Part shown: in pieces, positions 48,388-59,287 of the stretch
How positions within the stretch are numbered: position 1 is the stretch's first letter
Layout of the letters: each line of letters opens with the position of its first letter
Origin: Bradyrhizobium sp. 21
GTDB lineage: Bacteria; Pseudomonadota; Alphaproteobacteria; Rhizobiales; Xanthobacteraceae
Reading direction: 5' to 3'
Length of the DNA stretch: 64,000 nt
NCBI RefSeq assembly: GCF_023073335.1
Contig: NZ_JADPJG010000029.1
Location: 1-64,000, forward strand
Notes under the pieces: model-generated
What the model was told of the DNA's origin: nothing
Databases searched by the model: none
The model's input: only the letters and a program-made list of their open reading frames with translations
Program-made: the position numbers and the translations under genes

Positions 48388-49536
48388 ATGCTTGCGCGCG
48401 ACGACCAAGAGTCCCTGAAAAATACGCCCCTTCACGGGCTTCATGTCTCCCTCGGCGGCAAGATGGTGCCGTTCGCGGGCTATGACATGCCCGTGCAATA
48501 TCCGGCCGGAGTCCTGAAGGAGCACCTTCATACCCGCAGCCAGGCCGGCCTGTTCGACGTCTCTCACATGGGCCAGCTCGCGCTTCGGCCGAAATCCGGG
48601 AGGATCGAGGACGCCGCCCGCGCGCTGGAGCGGCTGGTGCCGCAGGATATCGTCGCGGTTGCGCGAGGACGGCAGCGCTACGCCCAGTTTACCAATTCGG
48701 TCGGCGGCATTCTGGACGATCTGATGGTCGCCAATTTCGGCGACCATCTGTTCCTCGTCGTCAACGCCGCCTGCAAGGCAGAGGACGAGGCGCATCTGCG
48801 TGCGAATCTCGCGGACGACTGCGTCATCGATTCGCTTGTAGACCGCGCGCTGATCGCGTTGCAGGGCCCGAAGGCGGAATCGGTGCTGACGAAATTATGT
48901 GCAGAGGCGCCCGGCATGAAGTTCATGGATGCCGGCCCGCATAAGGTCGCCGGCATCGACTGCTTCGTCTCGCGCTCCGGCTACACCGGCGAGGACGGTT
49001 TTGAAATTTCCGTTCCCGCCGCGGACGCCGAACGTCTCGCCAAGACGTTGCTCGACAATCCCGAGGTGATGCCGATCGGCCTTGGCGCCCGCGACAGCCT
49101 GCGCCTGGAAGCCGGGCTCTGTCTCTACGGCCACGACATCGACACCGCGACCACGCCGGTCGAGGCCGCACTGGAATGGTCGGTGCAGAAGAGCCGCCGC
49201 CGCGGCGGCGCGCGTGCCGGCGGCTTTCCCGGCGCCGAAAAAATTCTCGCGCATTTCGACAATGGTGCATCCCGCCGCCGCGTCGGCCTGCGCCCTGATG
49301 GCCGCGCGCCGGTGCGCGAGGGCGCGCTGCTGTTTGCGGATGCGACCGCTGGCGAGCCGATCGGAAAGGTCACCTCGGGCGGCTTCGGCCCGAGCCTGAA
49401 TGCGCCGGTGGCGATGGGCTATGTGCCCACGAGCCAGAGCGCGCTCGATACAAAGCTCTTCGCTGAGGTGCGTGGCCAGCGGCTGCCGCTCACAATCGCC
49501 GCCATGCCCTTCGTGAAAAATACCTACAAACGCTGA
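48388..49536 (+). CDS. gcvT: Aminomethyltransferase (glycine cleavage T protein)
   Basis: 382 residues. Transfers the methylene group from the lipoyl arm of H protein to tetrahydrofolate, releasing ammonia. The N-terminal LHGLHVSLGGKMVPFAGYDMPVQY, LFDVSHMGQ and the GYTGEDGFEI motif are characteristic. The true start is 48388 (GTG 48385 also possible); an open frame goes back to 48274 but runs through the riboswitch. First structural gene of gcvT-gcvH-gcvP. Confidence 0.96.
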   Translation: MLARDDQESLKNTPLHGLHVSLGGKMVPFAGYDMPVQYPAGVLKEHLHTRSQAGLFDVSHMGQLALRPKSGRIEDAARALERLVPQDIVAVARGRQRYAQFTNSVGGILDDLMVANFGDHLFLVVNAACKAEDEAHLRANLADDCVIDSLVDRALIALQGPKAESVLTKLCAEAPGMKFMDAGPHKVAGIDCFVSRSGYTGEDGFEISVPAADAERLAKTLLDNPEVMPIGLGARDSLRLEAGLCLYGHDIDTATTPVEAALEWSVQKSRRRGGARAGGFPGAEKILAHFDNGASRRRVGLRPDGRAPVREGALLFADATAGEPIGKVTSGGFGPSLNAPVAMGYVPTSQSALDTKLFAEVRGQRLPLTIAAMPFVKNTYKR

Positions 49537-49545
49537 GGACAAGAA

Positions 49546-49914
49546 ATGACCACGACGCTGTACACCTCCGACCACGAATGGCTCGCGATCGACGGCGACG
49601 TCGCCACCGTCGGCATCACCGACTACGCGCAGTCGCAGCTCGGCGACGTCGTGTTCGTCGAATTGCCCAAGCTCGGCCGCACGCTGAAGAAGGCCGAACC
49701 CGCCGCCGTCGTGGAATCGGTGAAGGCCGCATCGGACGTCTACGCGCCTGTTAGCGGCGAGGTGCTCGAGACCAACCCCGAGCTCGCAAGCGAGCCGGCG
49801 CTGGTAAACTCGGACGCGCAGGGCAAGGCGTGGTTCTTCAAGATCAAGATGGCCGACAAAAGCGAACTCGGCGGCCTCATGGACGAAGCCGCCTACAAGG
49901 CCCACACGGCGTGA
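49546..49914 (+). CDS. gcvH: Glycine cleavage H protein (lipoyl carrier)
   Basis: 122 residues. The lipoylated lysine is Lys60 in VVESVKAASDVYAP, the standard motif. Carries the aminomethyl group between GcvP, GcvT and lipoamide dehydrogenase. Starts nine bases after gcvT; AGGACAAGAA precedes the ATG. gcvP follows after a palindromic repeat. Confidence 0.97.
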   Translation: MTTTLYTSDHEWLAIDGDVATVGITDYAQSQLGDVVFVELPKLGRTLKKAEPAAVVESVKAASDVYAPVSGEVLETNPELASEPALVNSDAQGKAWFFKIKMADKSELGGLMDEAAYKAHTA

Positions 49915-49939
49915 GATGAAGCAGACTCAACCGATCGTC

Positions 49940-50050
49940 ATGCCCCGCGAAGGCGGGGCATCCAGTAACGACCGGCGGCGCGGATTGAACCGAGAGGCCG
50001 CGGCATACTGGATCGTCCGCCCAGTGCGCAATTGCGCACAAGGCGGACGA
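49940..50050. repeat. Palindromic repeat between gcvH and gcvP
   Basis: Three nested or adjacent hairpins: 49940-49948 with 49953-49961, ATCCAGTA with TACTGGAT around 49960 and 50006, and 50013-50020 with 50043-50050 around a 16-bp palindrome (50024-50039). It interrupts the gcvH-gcvP spacing of 168 bases. Confidence 0.82.
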
Positions 50051-50082
50051 TGACGACGAGAGATGATTGAAAGCGAGGACCC

Positions 50083-52950
<2,868 letters not shown>

Positions 52951-52999
52951 CAGGCTGCGCTTCGTCGCAAGAGTTCCTCGCAATGACGCTTCTGAAAGC

Positions 53000-53995
53000 C
53001 TAAGGCGCGACCAACAATCGGCTTTCGCGATCCCACCGCCACAGCCGTTGGTTGGTCAGAAGCGTGCCGCCCCAAAAGCGCCGAATCGGATTGTGGCGGC
53101 GGAAATCCTCCCGGCCCGCGAGGAGTGCTTCGCCAAATTCGGTCAGCGACAGCCGACTCCGGCGATAGGCGGCGTTGCGACCTCGCGCATCGTGCTGTGG
53201 CAAGATCGCGAGTTTCGGATCGAGACCCGCGATCGCCGGCATCGGGCCGGACGCTAGCCCTTCGAGCAACGGGCCGAGCTCCCACTGGTCGAACACGCGC
53301 ATCTCAAGCAGCCCGCCCGGCTGAAACAGCTCCTTGGTACGGTTGTGTCCCTGCGCGATCAATTCGAGAAGCCGCGTTTCCGTAGCGCCAAGTCCCGTGA
53401 CCGGCGACGGCAGTTCTGCCAGCAATTCTTCCATCGCCGGCTTCAGGAACGGGAGCCTCGGAAACTCCCGACCGAGCAGTCCGAAACAGAGCTCCGGCGT
53501 TGGGCCCCGGTAAGCCTCCCAGGTCATCCGGGCAGCCTCGAGATCGCTGTCGCCGACGTCGAACTCCCTGACGGGACGATTGCGAAGCGCCGCGACGTCG
53601 GCTCCGAGCAAGTCGAAATCGACCAGCCGCAGGCGCAGACGCTCGATCATGGATGGATGAGACCGCAGATAGTCGAGGATCCAGATCAATAGCAATTGGC
53701 TGTTGGGTTCAGGATCGAACCACAGCTCGATGCGATCGACACCGCAAACCTCACAGAACCAGACCAGCCAAGTGTCCTTATGCGCGAGACCCGTCTGGGA
53801 GGATCGCCTGACGAGGTCAGACCAATGCACCTCGGGATCGCGTGGGAATATGCGACCGTTGAGATATTGATCAAGATGGTATGACGTGGGCAGCGGTCCC
53901 GACACGAACCGAAAGATCAGCGGGACGACAATTTCCGCGCGGTCGGCGTGGATGAGACCAATCCCGGACGAACTGGTCAGAATCATACGCCTCAT
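53000..53995 (-). CDS. DUF1835-like hypothetical protein
   Basis: About 331 residues. The N-terminus ILTSSSGIGLIHADRAEIVVPLIFRF, the DxWLVWFCEVCGVDRIELWF region and the C-terminal FWGGTLLTNQRLWRWD ending resemble the DUF1835/DUF3658 family of rhizobial hypothetical proteins. Function is unknown. The start may be ATG 53995 or 53986, the former preferred; the open frame extends to a TTG at 54016. It lies downstream of recA on the same strand, with about 100 bases between. Confidence 0.65.
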   Translation of the reverse strand: MRRMILTSSSGIGLIHADRAEIVVPLIFRFVSGPLPTSYHLDQYLNGRIFPRDPEVHWSDLVRRSSQTGLAHKDTWLVWFCEVCGVDRIELWFDPEPNSQLLLIWILDYLRSHPSMIERLRLRLVDFDLLGADVAALRNRPVREFDVGDSDLEAARMTWEAYRGPTPELCFGLLGREFPRLPFLKPAMEELLAELPSPVTGLGATETRLLELIAQGHNRTKELFQPGGLLEMRVFDQWELGPLLEGLASGPMPAIAGLDPKLAILPQHDARGRNAAYRRSRLSLTEFGEALLAGREDFRRHNPIRRFWGGTLLTNQRLWRWDRESRLLVAP

Positions 53996-54095
53996 GTCCG
54001 AGGTGCCCTCACACAAAACGAAACGGGCACCGATGACGTCGGCAACTCAACATCCTCAGCGCCCGCTCCTCGCGAAAAAACTCTTCTGTCGAAGC

Positions 54096-55184
54096 TTACT
54101 CGTCCGCCGGCTCCTCGCCGTCGGCGTCACGCTCGGGGCTGCCGGCGAGAATCTGCTCGGCGATCAGGCCGGAGTTCTGGCGGATTGAGGTCTCGATCTT
54201 GGCGGTGATGTCGGGGTTGGCCTTCAAAAACGCTTTCGAATTCTCGCGGCCCTGGCCGAGGCGCTGGCTGTCATAGGAGAACCACGCGCCAGACTTCTCG
54301 ACGATGCCGGCCTTGACGCCGAGATCGAGGATCTCGCCCATCTTGGAGACGCCCTCGCCGTACATGATGTCGAACTCGACCTGCTTGAAGGGCGGCGCCA
54401 GCTTGTTCTTCACCACCTTGACGCGCGTGGTGTTGCCGACCACCTCGTCACGCTCCTTGATCGCACCGATGCGGCGAATGTCGAGACGGATGGAGGCATA
54501 GAACTTCAGCGCATTGCCGCCGGTGGTGGTTTCCGGCGAGCCGTACATTACGCCGATCTTCATCCGGATCTGGTTGATGAAGATGACCATGGTGTTGGAT
54601 TTGTTGATGGACGCGGTCAGCTTGCGCAGCGCCTGGCTCATCAGGCGGGCCTGAAGGCCGGGCAGCGCATCGCCCATCTCGCCCTCGAGTTCGGCCTTGG
54701 GCACCAGCGCCGCAACCGAATCGATCACCAGCACGTCCACAGCGCCGGAGCGCACCAGCGTGTCGCAGATTTCAAGCGCCTGCTCGCCGGTGTCCGGCTG
54801 GGAGATCAGGAGCTCGTCGATGTTCACGCCCAGCTTGCGCGCATAGACCGGGTCGAGCGCGTGTTCGGCGTCGATGAAGGCGCAGATGCCGCCCTTCTTC
54901 TGCCCTTCCGCCACCGTATGCAGCGCCAGCGTGGTTTTCCCTGAGGATTCCGGCCCGTAGATTTCCACGACGCGCCCCTTCGGCAGGCCGCCGATCCCGA
55001 GCGCGATATCAAGCCCCAGCGAGCCCGAGGAGATCGCTTCGACATCCATCGAGCGGTCGTTCTTGCCGAGCTTCATCACCGAGCCCTTGCCGAACTGCCG
55101 CTCGATCTGGGAGAGCGCGGCGGCCAAGGCTTTAGTCTTGTCCATGGAGGATCCTTCGACGATACGCAGCGCAGTGGTGGACAT
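54096..55184 (-). CDS. recA: RecA recombinase
   Basis: 362 residues. ATP-dependent DNA strand exchange and LexA co-protease. Walker A GPESSGKTT (residues 81-89 region), the L1/L2 loop segments and the acidic C-terminus (DADGEEPADE) are present. It begins MSTTALRIVEGSSMDKTKAL; MDKTKAL at residue 14 is an alternative start. A LexA-type box lies about 95 bases upstream (55278-55292). Confidence 0.98.
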   Translation of the reverse strand: MSTTALRIVEGSSMDKTKALAAALSQIERQFGKGSVMKLGKNDRSMDVEAISSGSLGLDIALGIGGLPKGRVVEIYGPESSGKTTLALHTVAEGQKKGGICAFIDAEHALDPVYARKLGVNIDELLISQPDTGEQALEICDTLVRSGAVDVLVIDSVAALVPKAELEGEMGDALPGLQARLMSQALRKLTASINKSNTMVIFINQIRMKIGVMYGSPETTTGGNALKFYASIRLDIRRIGAIKERDEVVGNTTRVKVVKNKLAPPFKQVEFDIMYGEGVSKMGEILDLGVKAGIVEKSGAWFSYDSQRLGQGRENSKAFLKANPDITAKIETSIRQNSGLIAEQILAGSPERDADGEEPADE

Positions 55185-55277
55185 CGGGTCGTGCTCCTTA
55201 TGACGAGGATTCGCGTGAGGGACAAACGATTGGCGAGGCGGTCCGTCGATAAAGGCAACGTACCCTATTTGTTCTAG

Positions 55278-55292
55278 GTTCGCAATATGTTC
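55278..55292. promoter_or_regulatory. SOS (LexA) box of recA
   Basis: The 15-mer GTTCGCAATATGTTC is GTTC-N7-GTTC, the alphaproteobacterial LexA box. An extra GTTC half-site lies at 55271-55274. It lies about 94 bases upstream of the recA start and also overlaps the start codon of a small plus-strand reading frame. Confidence 0.9.
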
Positions 55293-55400
55293 TTTTGCGG
55301 CGGCGTCAAGGAAATCGAGCGGCTAGTCAAAAAGCTGGAGATCGACAAGGAAAGCCTTGCCGAACAAGACGAGGCGCCAAAGGACGACATCTTTGAATGA
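55287..55400 (+). CDS. Putative 37-residue small protein starting in the SOS box
   Basis: The frame encodes MFFCGGVKEIERLVKKLE and further charged residues, ending in DDIFE, with a helical, acidic and lysine-rich composition. It opens at ATG 55287 inside the LexA box, has no obvious Shine-Dalgarno, and ends three bases before a rho-independent-like hairpin (55403-55427). The terminator supports a real plus-strand transcript. I do not recognise a family. Confidence 0.5.
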   Translation: MFFCGGVKEIERLVKKLEIDKESLAEQDEAPKDDIFE

Positions 55401-55402
55401 AG

Positions 55403-55427
55403 AGGCCGCCAACTGAGGCGGCCTTAT
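55403..55427 (+). terminator. Terminator-like hairpin
   Basis: Stem 55403-55410 with 55417-55424 (AGGCCGCC/GGCGGCCT), then TTATT. Nearly identical in sequence to the terminator at 56317-56343. Confidence 0.8.
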
Positions 55428-55457
55428 TCGGGATTTCGTTGCTTTGCCGCAGCCGTT

Positions 55458-55640
55458 TTAACTAGGGGCACGCAATCCTGATGAACTCAGCCATTTCTGA
55501 ATGTGTAAGGCGTTCTCGCTCAGTTGCGCTGCCTTTAACAAAGCTACCCGCTTAGGGCCCGGAGGTGCTGACTCTGCCTGGCTACGAGCGGCGCTCGCCA
55601 ATTGAGTTAAGCGTTCCGTTAGGGTGATGAGCTTGATCAT
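55458..55640 (-). CDS. Small helical protein, paralogue of 55886-56083
   Basis: 60 residues: a helix with LTERLTQLASAARSQAESAPPGP then AQLSENALHIQKWLSS. It aligns well with the plus-strand protein at 55886 (APPGP against VPPGI, WLSSSGLRAP against WLRSPGLQPP), so they are paralogues in opposite orientation. GGAG lies 8 bases before the ATG at 55640. Function unknown; the family appears repeatedly in Bradyrhizobium, from memory. Confidence 0.75.
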   Translation of the reverse strand: MIKLITLTERLTQLASAARSQAESAPPGPKRVALLKAAQLSENALHIQKWLSSSGLRAPS

Positions 55641-55885
55641 AGGATGGCTCCGCATTTTGGCGGGAGCACGGGGCTCTCAGTCACCGTTAGAGGCCGTGAT
55701 GGGCCGGTGATGGAACTACTAGGCGCTCGTTCATCGAGAATAGATATAAAATTCCGCGGTGCGAAACAGGCCCCTCATTTTCAAACTAGTTGAATTTCGC
55801 AGAGGCCTGATTTGTGGACCCCGGGAACCTGATCTCAAGGCAAGGCGTTCTGAATCCCGTTCCGCAACGATCGGGAGAGAGAGCT

Positions 55886-56083
55886 ATGGAACGCCGTCGA
55901 GTGAGGCAAACGCAATCGCTTGAAGACCGTCTAGCCCAACAAGCCGAACGCCTCCGAGAACAAGCCAAAGAAGTCCCCCCAGGTATCGAGCGCGAGCAGC
56001 TGTTGCGCCGCGCCCGGCAGGCCGAAACCGGCTCGCACATGAGCGAGTGGTTGAGATCCCCGGGACTGCAGCCGCCAGATTAG
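55886..56083 (+). CDS. Small helical protein, paralogue of 55458-55640
   Basis: 65 residues, with LEDRLAQQAERLREQAKEVPPG, then LLRRARQAETGSHMSEWLRSPGLQPP. Charged helix, proline hinge, second helix and a conserved WLRSPGL tail. GGGAGAGAG lies upstream of the ATG at 55886. Divergent from its paralogue. No enzyme motif; could bind nucleic acid or form a helical bundle. Confidence 0.78.
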   Translation: MERRRVRQTQSLEDRLAQQAERLREQAKEVPPGIEREQLLRRARQAETGSHMSEWLRSPGLQPPD

Positions 56084-56140
56084 CTTTGGAACAAATGTGC
56101 ACTTTGATACTTAGTGACTCGCCTTTGGCAGGGTGAGCTT

Positions 56141-56317
56141 ATGAACTTCTATAGCGGCGACAAGTTTTCAGGACCGAAGACCCGGGAGGAACGGCGCTGC
56201 GGTTGCGGCGCTCAGCCAAGACTAGCGCACAAAATGATGGACCCGGTCCGAGGCCTCACCGTCCGCGTGTTTGAATGCCAGTGCGGCGAACGCAGCTGGA
56301 CCGAGGACAAAGAGTAA
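56141..56317 (+). CDS. Small zinc-ribbon-like protein
   Basis: 58 residues. Two cysteine pairs, CGCG at about residue 20 and CQCGER at about residue 46, are spaced like a zinc ribbon. AGGGTGAG lies before the ATG at 56141. A strong terminator follows directly, so this is a single-gene unit. Function not recognised. Confidence 0.75.
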   Translation: MNFYSGDKFSGPKTREERRCGCGAQPRLAHKMMDPVRGLTVRVFECQCGERSWTEDKE

Positions 56318-56343
56318 GGCCGCCTCAGGGGGCGGCCTCTTTC
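56317..56343 (+). terminator. Rho-independent terminator after the zinc-ribbon gene
   Basis: Stem 56317-56324 with 56331-56338 (AGGCCGCC/GGCGGCCT) then CTTTCGTTT. The first base is the last base of the stop codon. Confidence 0.85.
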
Positions 56344-56346
56344 GTT

Positions 56347-56666
56347 TCAAAGGATGCTGAGTAGGTAGGCCAATTCCCGCTGGTATCGTTCGGCAGATGA
56401 ATTCACCTGCAGCCGCTTCCCTTCGACCATATGGAAACTGCCGATCTTCAATCGCGAGATTGGAATGCTCTGGGGGCCGGTGATGCGGCTGCCGACACGA
56501 AGTCGTCAGTAATTGCGAACGAATCCGCGGGGTTCTCGTGGTCAAACAGCTTGTGATACTTTTCTGCAATTGAATGCGCCCGTTCCACATACATTCTAGA
56601 GGCGCGGTCAGGCGTTGCACGAAGCCGACTCTTTGAGCCAACCATCGTCATGACGATTGCTGCCAC
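56347..56666 (-). pseudogene. Frameshifted small hypothetical protein
   Basis: The frame starting at 56666 (GTG) reads MAAIVMTMVGSKSRLR... to AITDDFV, then at the GTGTC around 56495-56498 it turns into an unrelated tail and stops at 56448. In the next frame the sequence VGSRITGPQSIPISRLKIG, followed by HMVEGKRLQVNSSAERYQREL and ending YLLSIL, runs to a stop at 56347. Removing one GT from the GTGT joins both parts to one smooth protein of about 105 residues. It could be a natural 2-base insertion or a sequencing error. Function unknown. Confidence 0.6.
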
Positions 56667-56754
56667 ACGCGGGGCCAGTACCCGGATGTGGGGGCTGACC
56701 TGTTTCCGAGCGCAGTACCCCCAAGTTGAAGCGAGCAGCGGCGGCCCGGTCGAC

Positions 56755-56895
56755 CTAGTAGATGCCGCCCGGCACCGGATGCGGCGGTACGCACTCCCTA
56801 AACGAACCCCCTTTCGACAGGCGACAGTCCCAATAATTCTCCACCATCATCCCAGCTATGGCGAGGGCGATAAGGATCAAAACAAGAATTGCCAC
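56755..56895 (-). CDS. Small single-span membrane protein
   Basis: 46 residues from GTG 56895: a hydrophobic helix (residues 2-17), then a polar tail with two cysteines (WDCRLSKGG, SFRECVPPHP) and a GGIY end. Possibly an inner-membrane protein with a periplasmic disulfide. No strong Shine-Dalgarno. It lies just downstream of the DnaJ-type zinc-finger gene on the same strand. Confidence 0.6.
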   Translation of the reverse strand: MAILVLILIALAIAGMMVENYWDCRLSKGGSFRECVPPHPVPGGIY

Positions 56896-56925
56896 GCGCC
56901 GTTCAAAGACGGGAGAGAGCCTGCC

Positions 56926-57081
56926 TCAGTTGGCAGCTTTTCTGATTTTCCCCGAGCCGCCGCATTTCGTGCAGGGCCGAAACTCGATCTTTTCACCAAG
57001 GCGAGCCGGCTTCATGCCGGTGTCTCGGCCCGTCCCGTCACATTCAGCGCAGTTGAATTCGACGTCCTTCTGCTCGGTCAT
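56926..57081 (-). CDS. Small DnaJ-type zinc-finger protein (CxxCxGxG)
   Basis: 51 residues. Two CxxC motifs, CAECDGTGRDTG and CTKCGGSGK, give the CxxCxGxG pattern of the DnaJ cysteine-rich zinc centre. It should bind one zinc. GGGAGAGG precedes the ATG at 57081. A stand-alone single zinc centre of this type is common in rhizobia, role unknown. Confidence 0.8.
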   Translation of the reverse strand: MTEQKDVEFNCAECDGTGRDTGMKPARLGEKIEFRPCTKCGGSGKIRKAAN

Positions 57082-57337
57082 GTGCGCCTCTCCCGTGCGT
57101 GGGCTCTTCGATCTCGCGCCCTGTTGAATTCGGCAGCGTGTCAAACCGTTTTCTAACACAGGTTGAGCGGGATTCCGTAGTCTCCCGAAGCGATTCCCTC
57201 TTCGACTCAAAAGATGACGCGCATCAAAGACAGACGGTTTGCGCGCCGTCATAATTCCGCAATTCTGCGGCACCGAAACTTTTTTGCGGTCTTGGGTTTT
57301 CCTTGGGATGGGGACCGTAACTCTGGGGATCTCAGTC

Positions 57338-57505
57338 ATGGCGGAAAACACGCACCACCATACGACCAGGCGCAATCCCCTGCTGGAGGCGGCGCGGGAG
57401 GAGATGATCAAGTTCGAGCGCAAGGAAAACGAGTTCCGCAAGCGGGACCGCGAAGAGCGCGCCGCCGAGCTCCAATTGCCGCTGGACGCGATCAAGGTTC
57501 ATTAG
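57338..57505 (+). CDS. Small charged helical protein
   Basis: 55 residues beginning MAENTHHHTTRRNPLLEAAREE; strongly charged helix (Glu/Arg/Lys) with an AEL-QLPLDAIKVH end. GGGGA lies upstream of the ATG at 57338. An in-frame extension to 57239 exists but looks non-coding. No recognised family. Confidence 0.6.
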   Translation: MAENTHHHTTRRNPLLEAAREEMIKFERKENEFRKRDREERAAELQLPLDAIKVH

Positions 57506-57802
57506 GCTGCCAGGGTGGGCTTCGTGTTGGCCGAGGCCGCGCCAGCGCCGCGGCAGGCGGCGGCCCTGTTCATCTCGAGAGAACAGTATCCAAATCGCCA
57601 TTCGCATGCCCCGGCGAACGAATCGCGTCCGATATGGTATCTAAATACTACCTGTAAGCCATTGATAGAGCGACGAGATTTCCGAGCGGGCTACTGTGCA
57701 TGGGGTTGTTTTCCACTTTTTTTAAAAGGCGCGCAGGCCTTCCAGCGCGGGAGCTGCAATTTGGGCCGGGCGTGCCACTGTCCCAAGGCAGGCTCCGCCG
57801 CC
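57506..57802. other. Intergenic stretch with no supported gene
   Basis: About 300 bases between two small genes. Frames present are short and lack a Shine-Dalgarno or family character. A run of T at 57709-57724 is the only notable feature. Confidence 0.5.
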
Positions 57803-57892
57803 CTACAGCAACGCCAGCAACACGATGCCGATCACCAGCACGACGAAGCCAGCCGCCGTCGCGGCGGCAAATGACCGCTCTACGTTGTCCAT
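57803..57892 (-). CDS. Putative 29-residue membrane peptide
   Basis: The frame reads MDNVERSFAAATAAGF then a hydrophobic stretch VVLVIGIVLLALL to the stop. It looks like a single-pass small membrane protein, of a type seen in rhizobia. GGGTGG lies 4-9 bases before the ATG. Below usual gene-finder size, so support is only compositional. Confidence 0.5.
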   Translation of the reverse strand: MDNVERSFAAATAAGFVVLVIGIVLLALL

Positions 57893-58090
57893 GATGCCAC
57901 CCCGTTGCCGGCGCGCCACGTTTCCCCCATGGCGTCGCCGTCGGTGCGGAATCTCGCCTGCCTGTGTGTCCGCAGTCGTGCGAACGGATGTCGAAATTGG
58001 GACGGGTGCGGGGTCAGTCTGGGGCCTCCGATCGCGACTTTCGCAGGCCCCTGTCGGGCACGCGTAAGCCTCGTCTCCTAGTCTGGTCGT

Positions 58091-58158
58091 GCCCGGTGGA
58101 CCAACACCGGGCCTCCATACCCGGTCGACGACCCCGCTCTCCCCGAGCGGGGTTTTCT
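58091..58158 (+). ncRNA. Candidate small RNA with terminator
   Basis: A perfect 8-bp hairpin (58091-58098 with 58105-58112) is followed by a second perfect 8-bp hairpin (58132-58139 with 58145-58152) and TTTTCT, a good rho-independent terminator. No plus-strand coding frame precedes it. The 5' end is not fixed; a further hairpin (58021-58027 with 58045-58051) may belong to the same transcript. Confidence 0.55.
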
Positions 58159-58204
58159 GTTCGCGGGCCCAGGCGAACGCACCGGGGCCGATCCGATTGA
58201 TGGC

Positions 58205-58320
58205 CTGTCAGGCTGTCGTAAGCTGAGCCGGCTAGGGTCGTCTGGCTATGGTGTTGCAGCCCAGCACCTCAGCCTCCAATAACCTGCTCCCCGCTTGGCT
58301 CTTCCCAAGCGGGGTTTTTT
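58205..58320 (+). ncRNA. Candidate small RNA with strong terminator
   Basis: Stem 58289-58298 with 58305-58314 (10 bp, perfect) followed by six T is a strong plus-strand terminator, but no plus-strand gene ends nearby. Upstream, GCTGAG (58222-58227) pairs with CTCAGC (58268-58273) and an inner GGTGTTG can pair with CAGCACC. Together these look like a structured RNA. Its terminator resembles that of the candidate at 58132-58158. The 5' end at 58205 is a guess. Confidence 0.5.
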
Positions 58321-58577
58321 CATGCCGGCCGGCCGGTTTGCGAGCCACACTCCTCCCGCGTCAGCCGCAGCGAGAAGGCGCGGATCGCGGGCGCTGCGAG
58401 CAGAACGATCGGCAGCATCGCGGCCCATGCGATCAGCCACGACACCATCCAATGCGCGAGGAAGACCATCGCGCTGCCCGCGGGCAGGCTGGCGATCCCC
58501 GCCGCGATCAGCGAGGTCAGGCCGGACTGGATGACACCGAAGACGAAATGAGAGTAGCGCCGGGGAATGCCGAGCAT
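58320..58577 (-). CDS. DUF2798 family membrane protein
   Basis: 85 residues with two membrane helices. It begins MLGIPRRYSHFVFGVIQSGLT and continues FLAHWMVSWLIAWAAMLPIVLLAAPAIR, matching the DUF2798 family. Function unknown. The start is ATG 58577; an upstream ATG at 58622 is possible. Its stop shares the last T of the small-RNA terminator. Confidence 0.85.
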   Translation of the reverse strand: MLGIPRRYSHFVFGVIQSGLTSLIAAGIASLPAGSAMVFLAHWMVSWLIAWAAMLPIVLLAAPAIRAFSLRLTREECGSQTGRPA

Positions 58578-58856
58578 GACGCGCCCATATTGGTTGCCGT
58601 CATCGGGCCAAGCAAACCACATGCCGTCGCAAGCGCCCGGAGGGCCGAGGAACTCCGTTCACGGTCGGAGAACCACGGGCATGGCGGTCTCGTGGGCGCC
58701 GTCTTTCGAGATTCGATTTCGTTTGTTTCGGAGCGCGTGCGTTTGCGAGATAGCCGTGAACTATCCGGGACTTACCGACAGAATTTGCTTGTCCCCGGAA
58801 TAATACGCCGCCCAACATGTTCGCAGTGATTGGAAGGTGAATCGTGGGAGTTGACC

Positions 58857-59045
58857 ATGAACCACAGGGGCGTGGAGTTCACCGTCGCCAAGACGGCCAT
58901 TCCTGGAATCTGGCAGTGGCAGTTCCGGATCGGCGAGCAGATCAAGGCCGGCAGGACCGAGACCAAGATCGACCTCCTGGCGATCCGGCGGGTGCAACTG
59001 CGCATCGATCGGGAGCTGAAAGCGATCGGGCGCAAAACGGCCTGA
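58857..59045 (+). CDS. Small hypothetical protein
   Basis: 62 residues, MNHRGVEFTVAKTAIPGIWQWQF then a KAGRTETKIDLLAIRRVQLRIDREL helix. GGGAG lies upstream of the ATG at 58857. I recognise it only as a type that recurs in rhizobia. No motif. Confidence 0.7.
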   Translation: MNHRGVEFTVAKTAIPGIWQWQFRIGEQIKAGRTETKIDLLAIRRVQLRIDRELKAIGRKTA

Positions 59046-59287
59046 ACCGCACGGCCTGAACCGGCCGGATCGGCGGCGGCCCGGCGCCATATACGCCGCG
59101 GCACGTCATGGCCTGCAAGGGCGCCATGGCGCCACCGGGTGTATTCCGTAGCCGCCCGGAATTGATCTGCAGCTGGTTTGGGATTGGAGTGCGCCCGCCC
59201 ATGGCCTCGAGGGACGGCCTTCTCGGGACGGCCTTGTTGAAGGACGGCCTTTGGGGGCGGGGTCTTCACGCGCGATCGGTGCCAGCC

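Noticed and set aside
56222..56641. 139-codon minus-strand frame
   Set aside because: It overlaps the zinc-ribbon gene's coding end and is out of frame with the better supported frameshifted gene; composition looks random.
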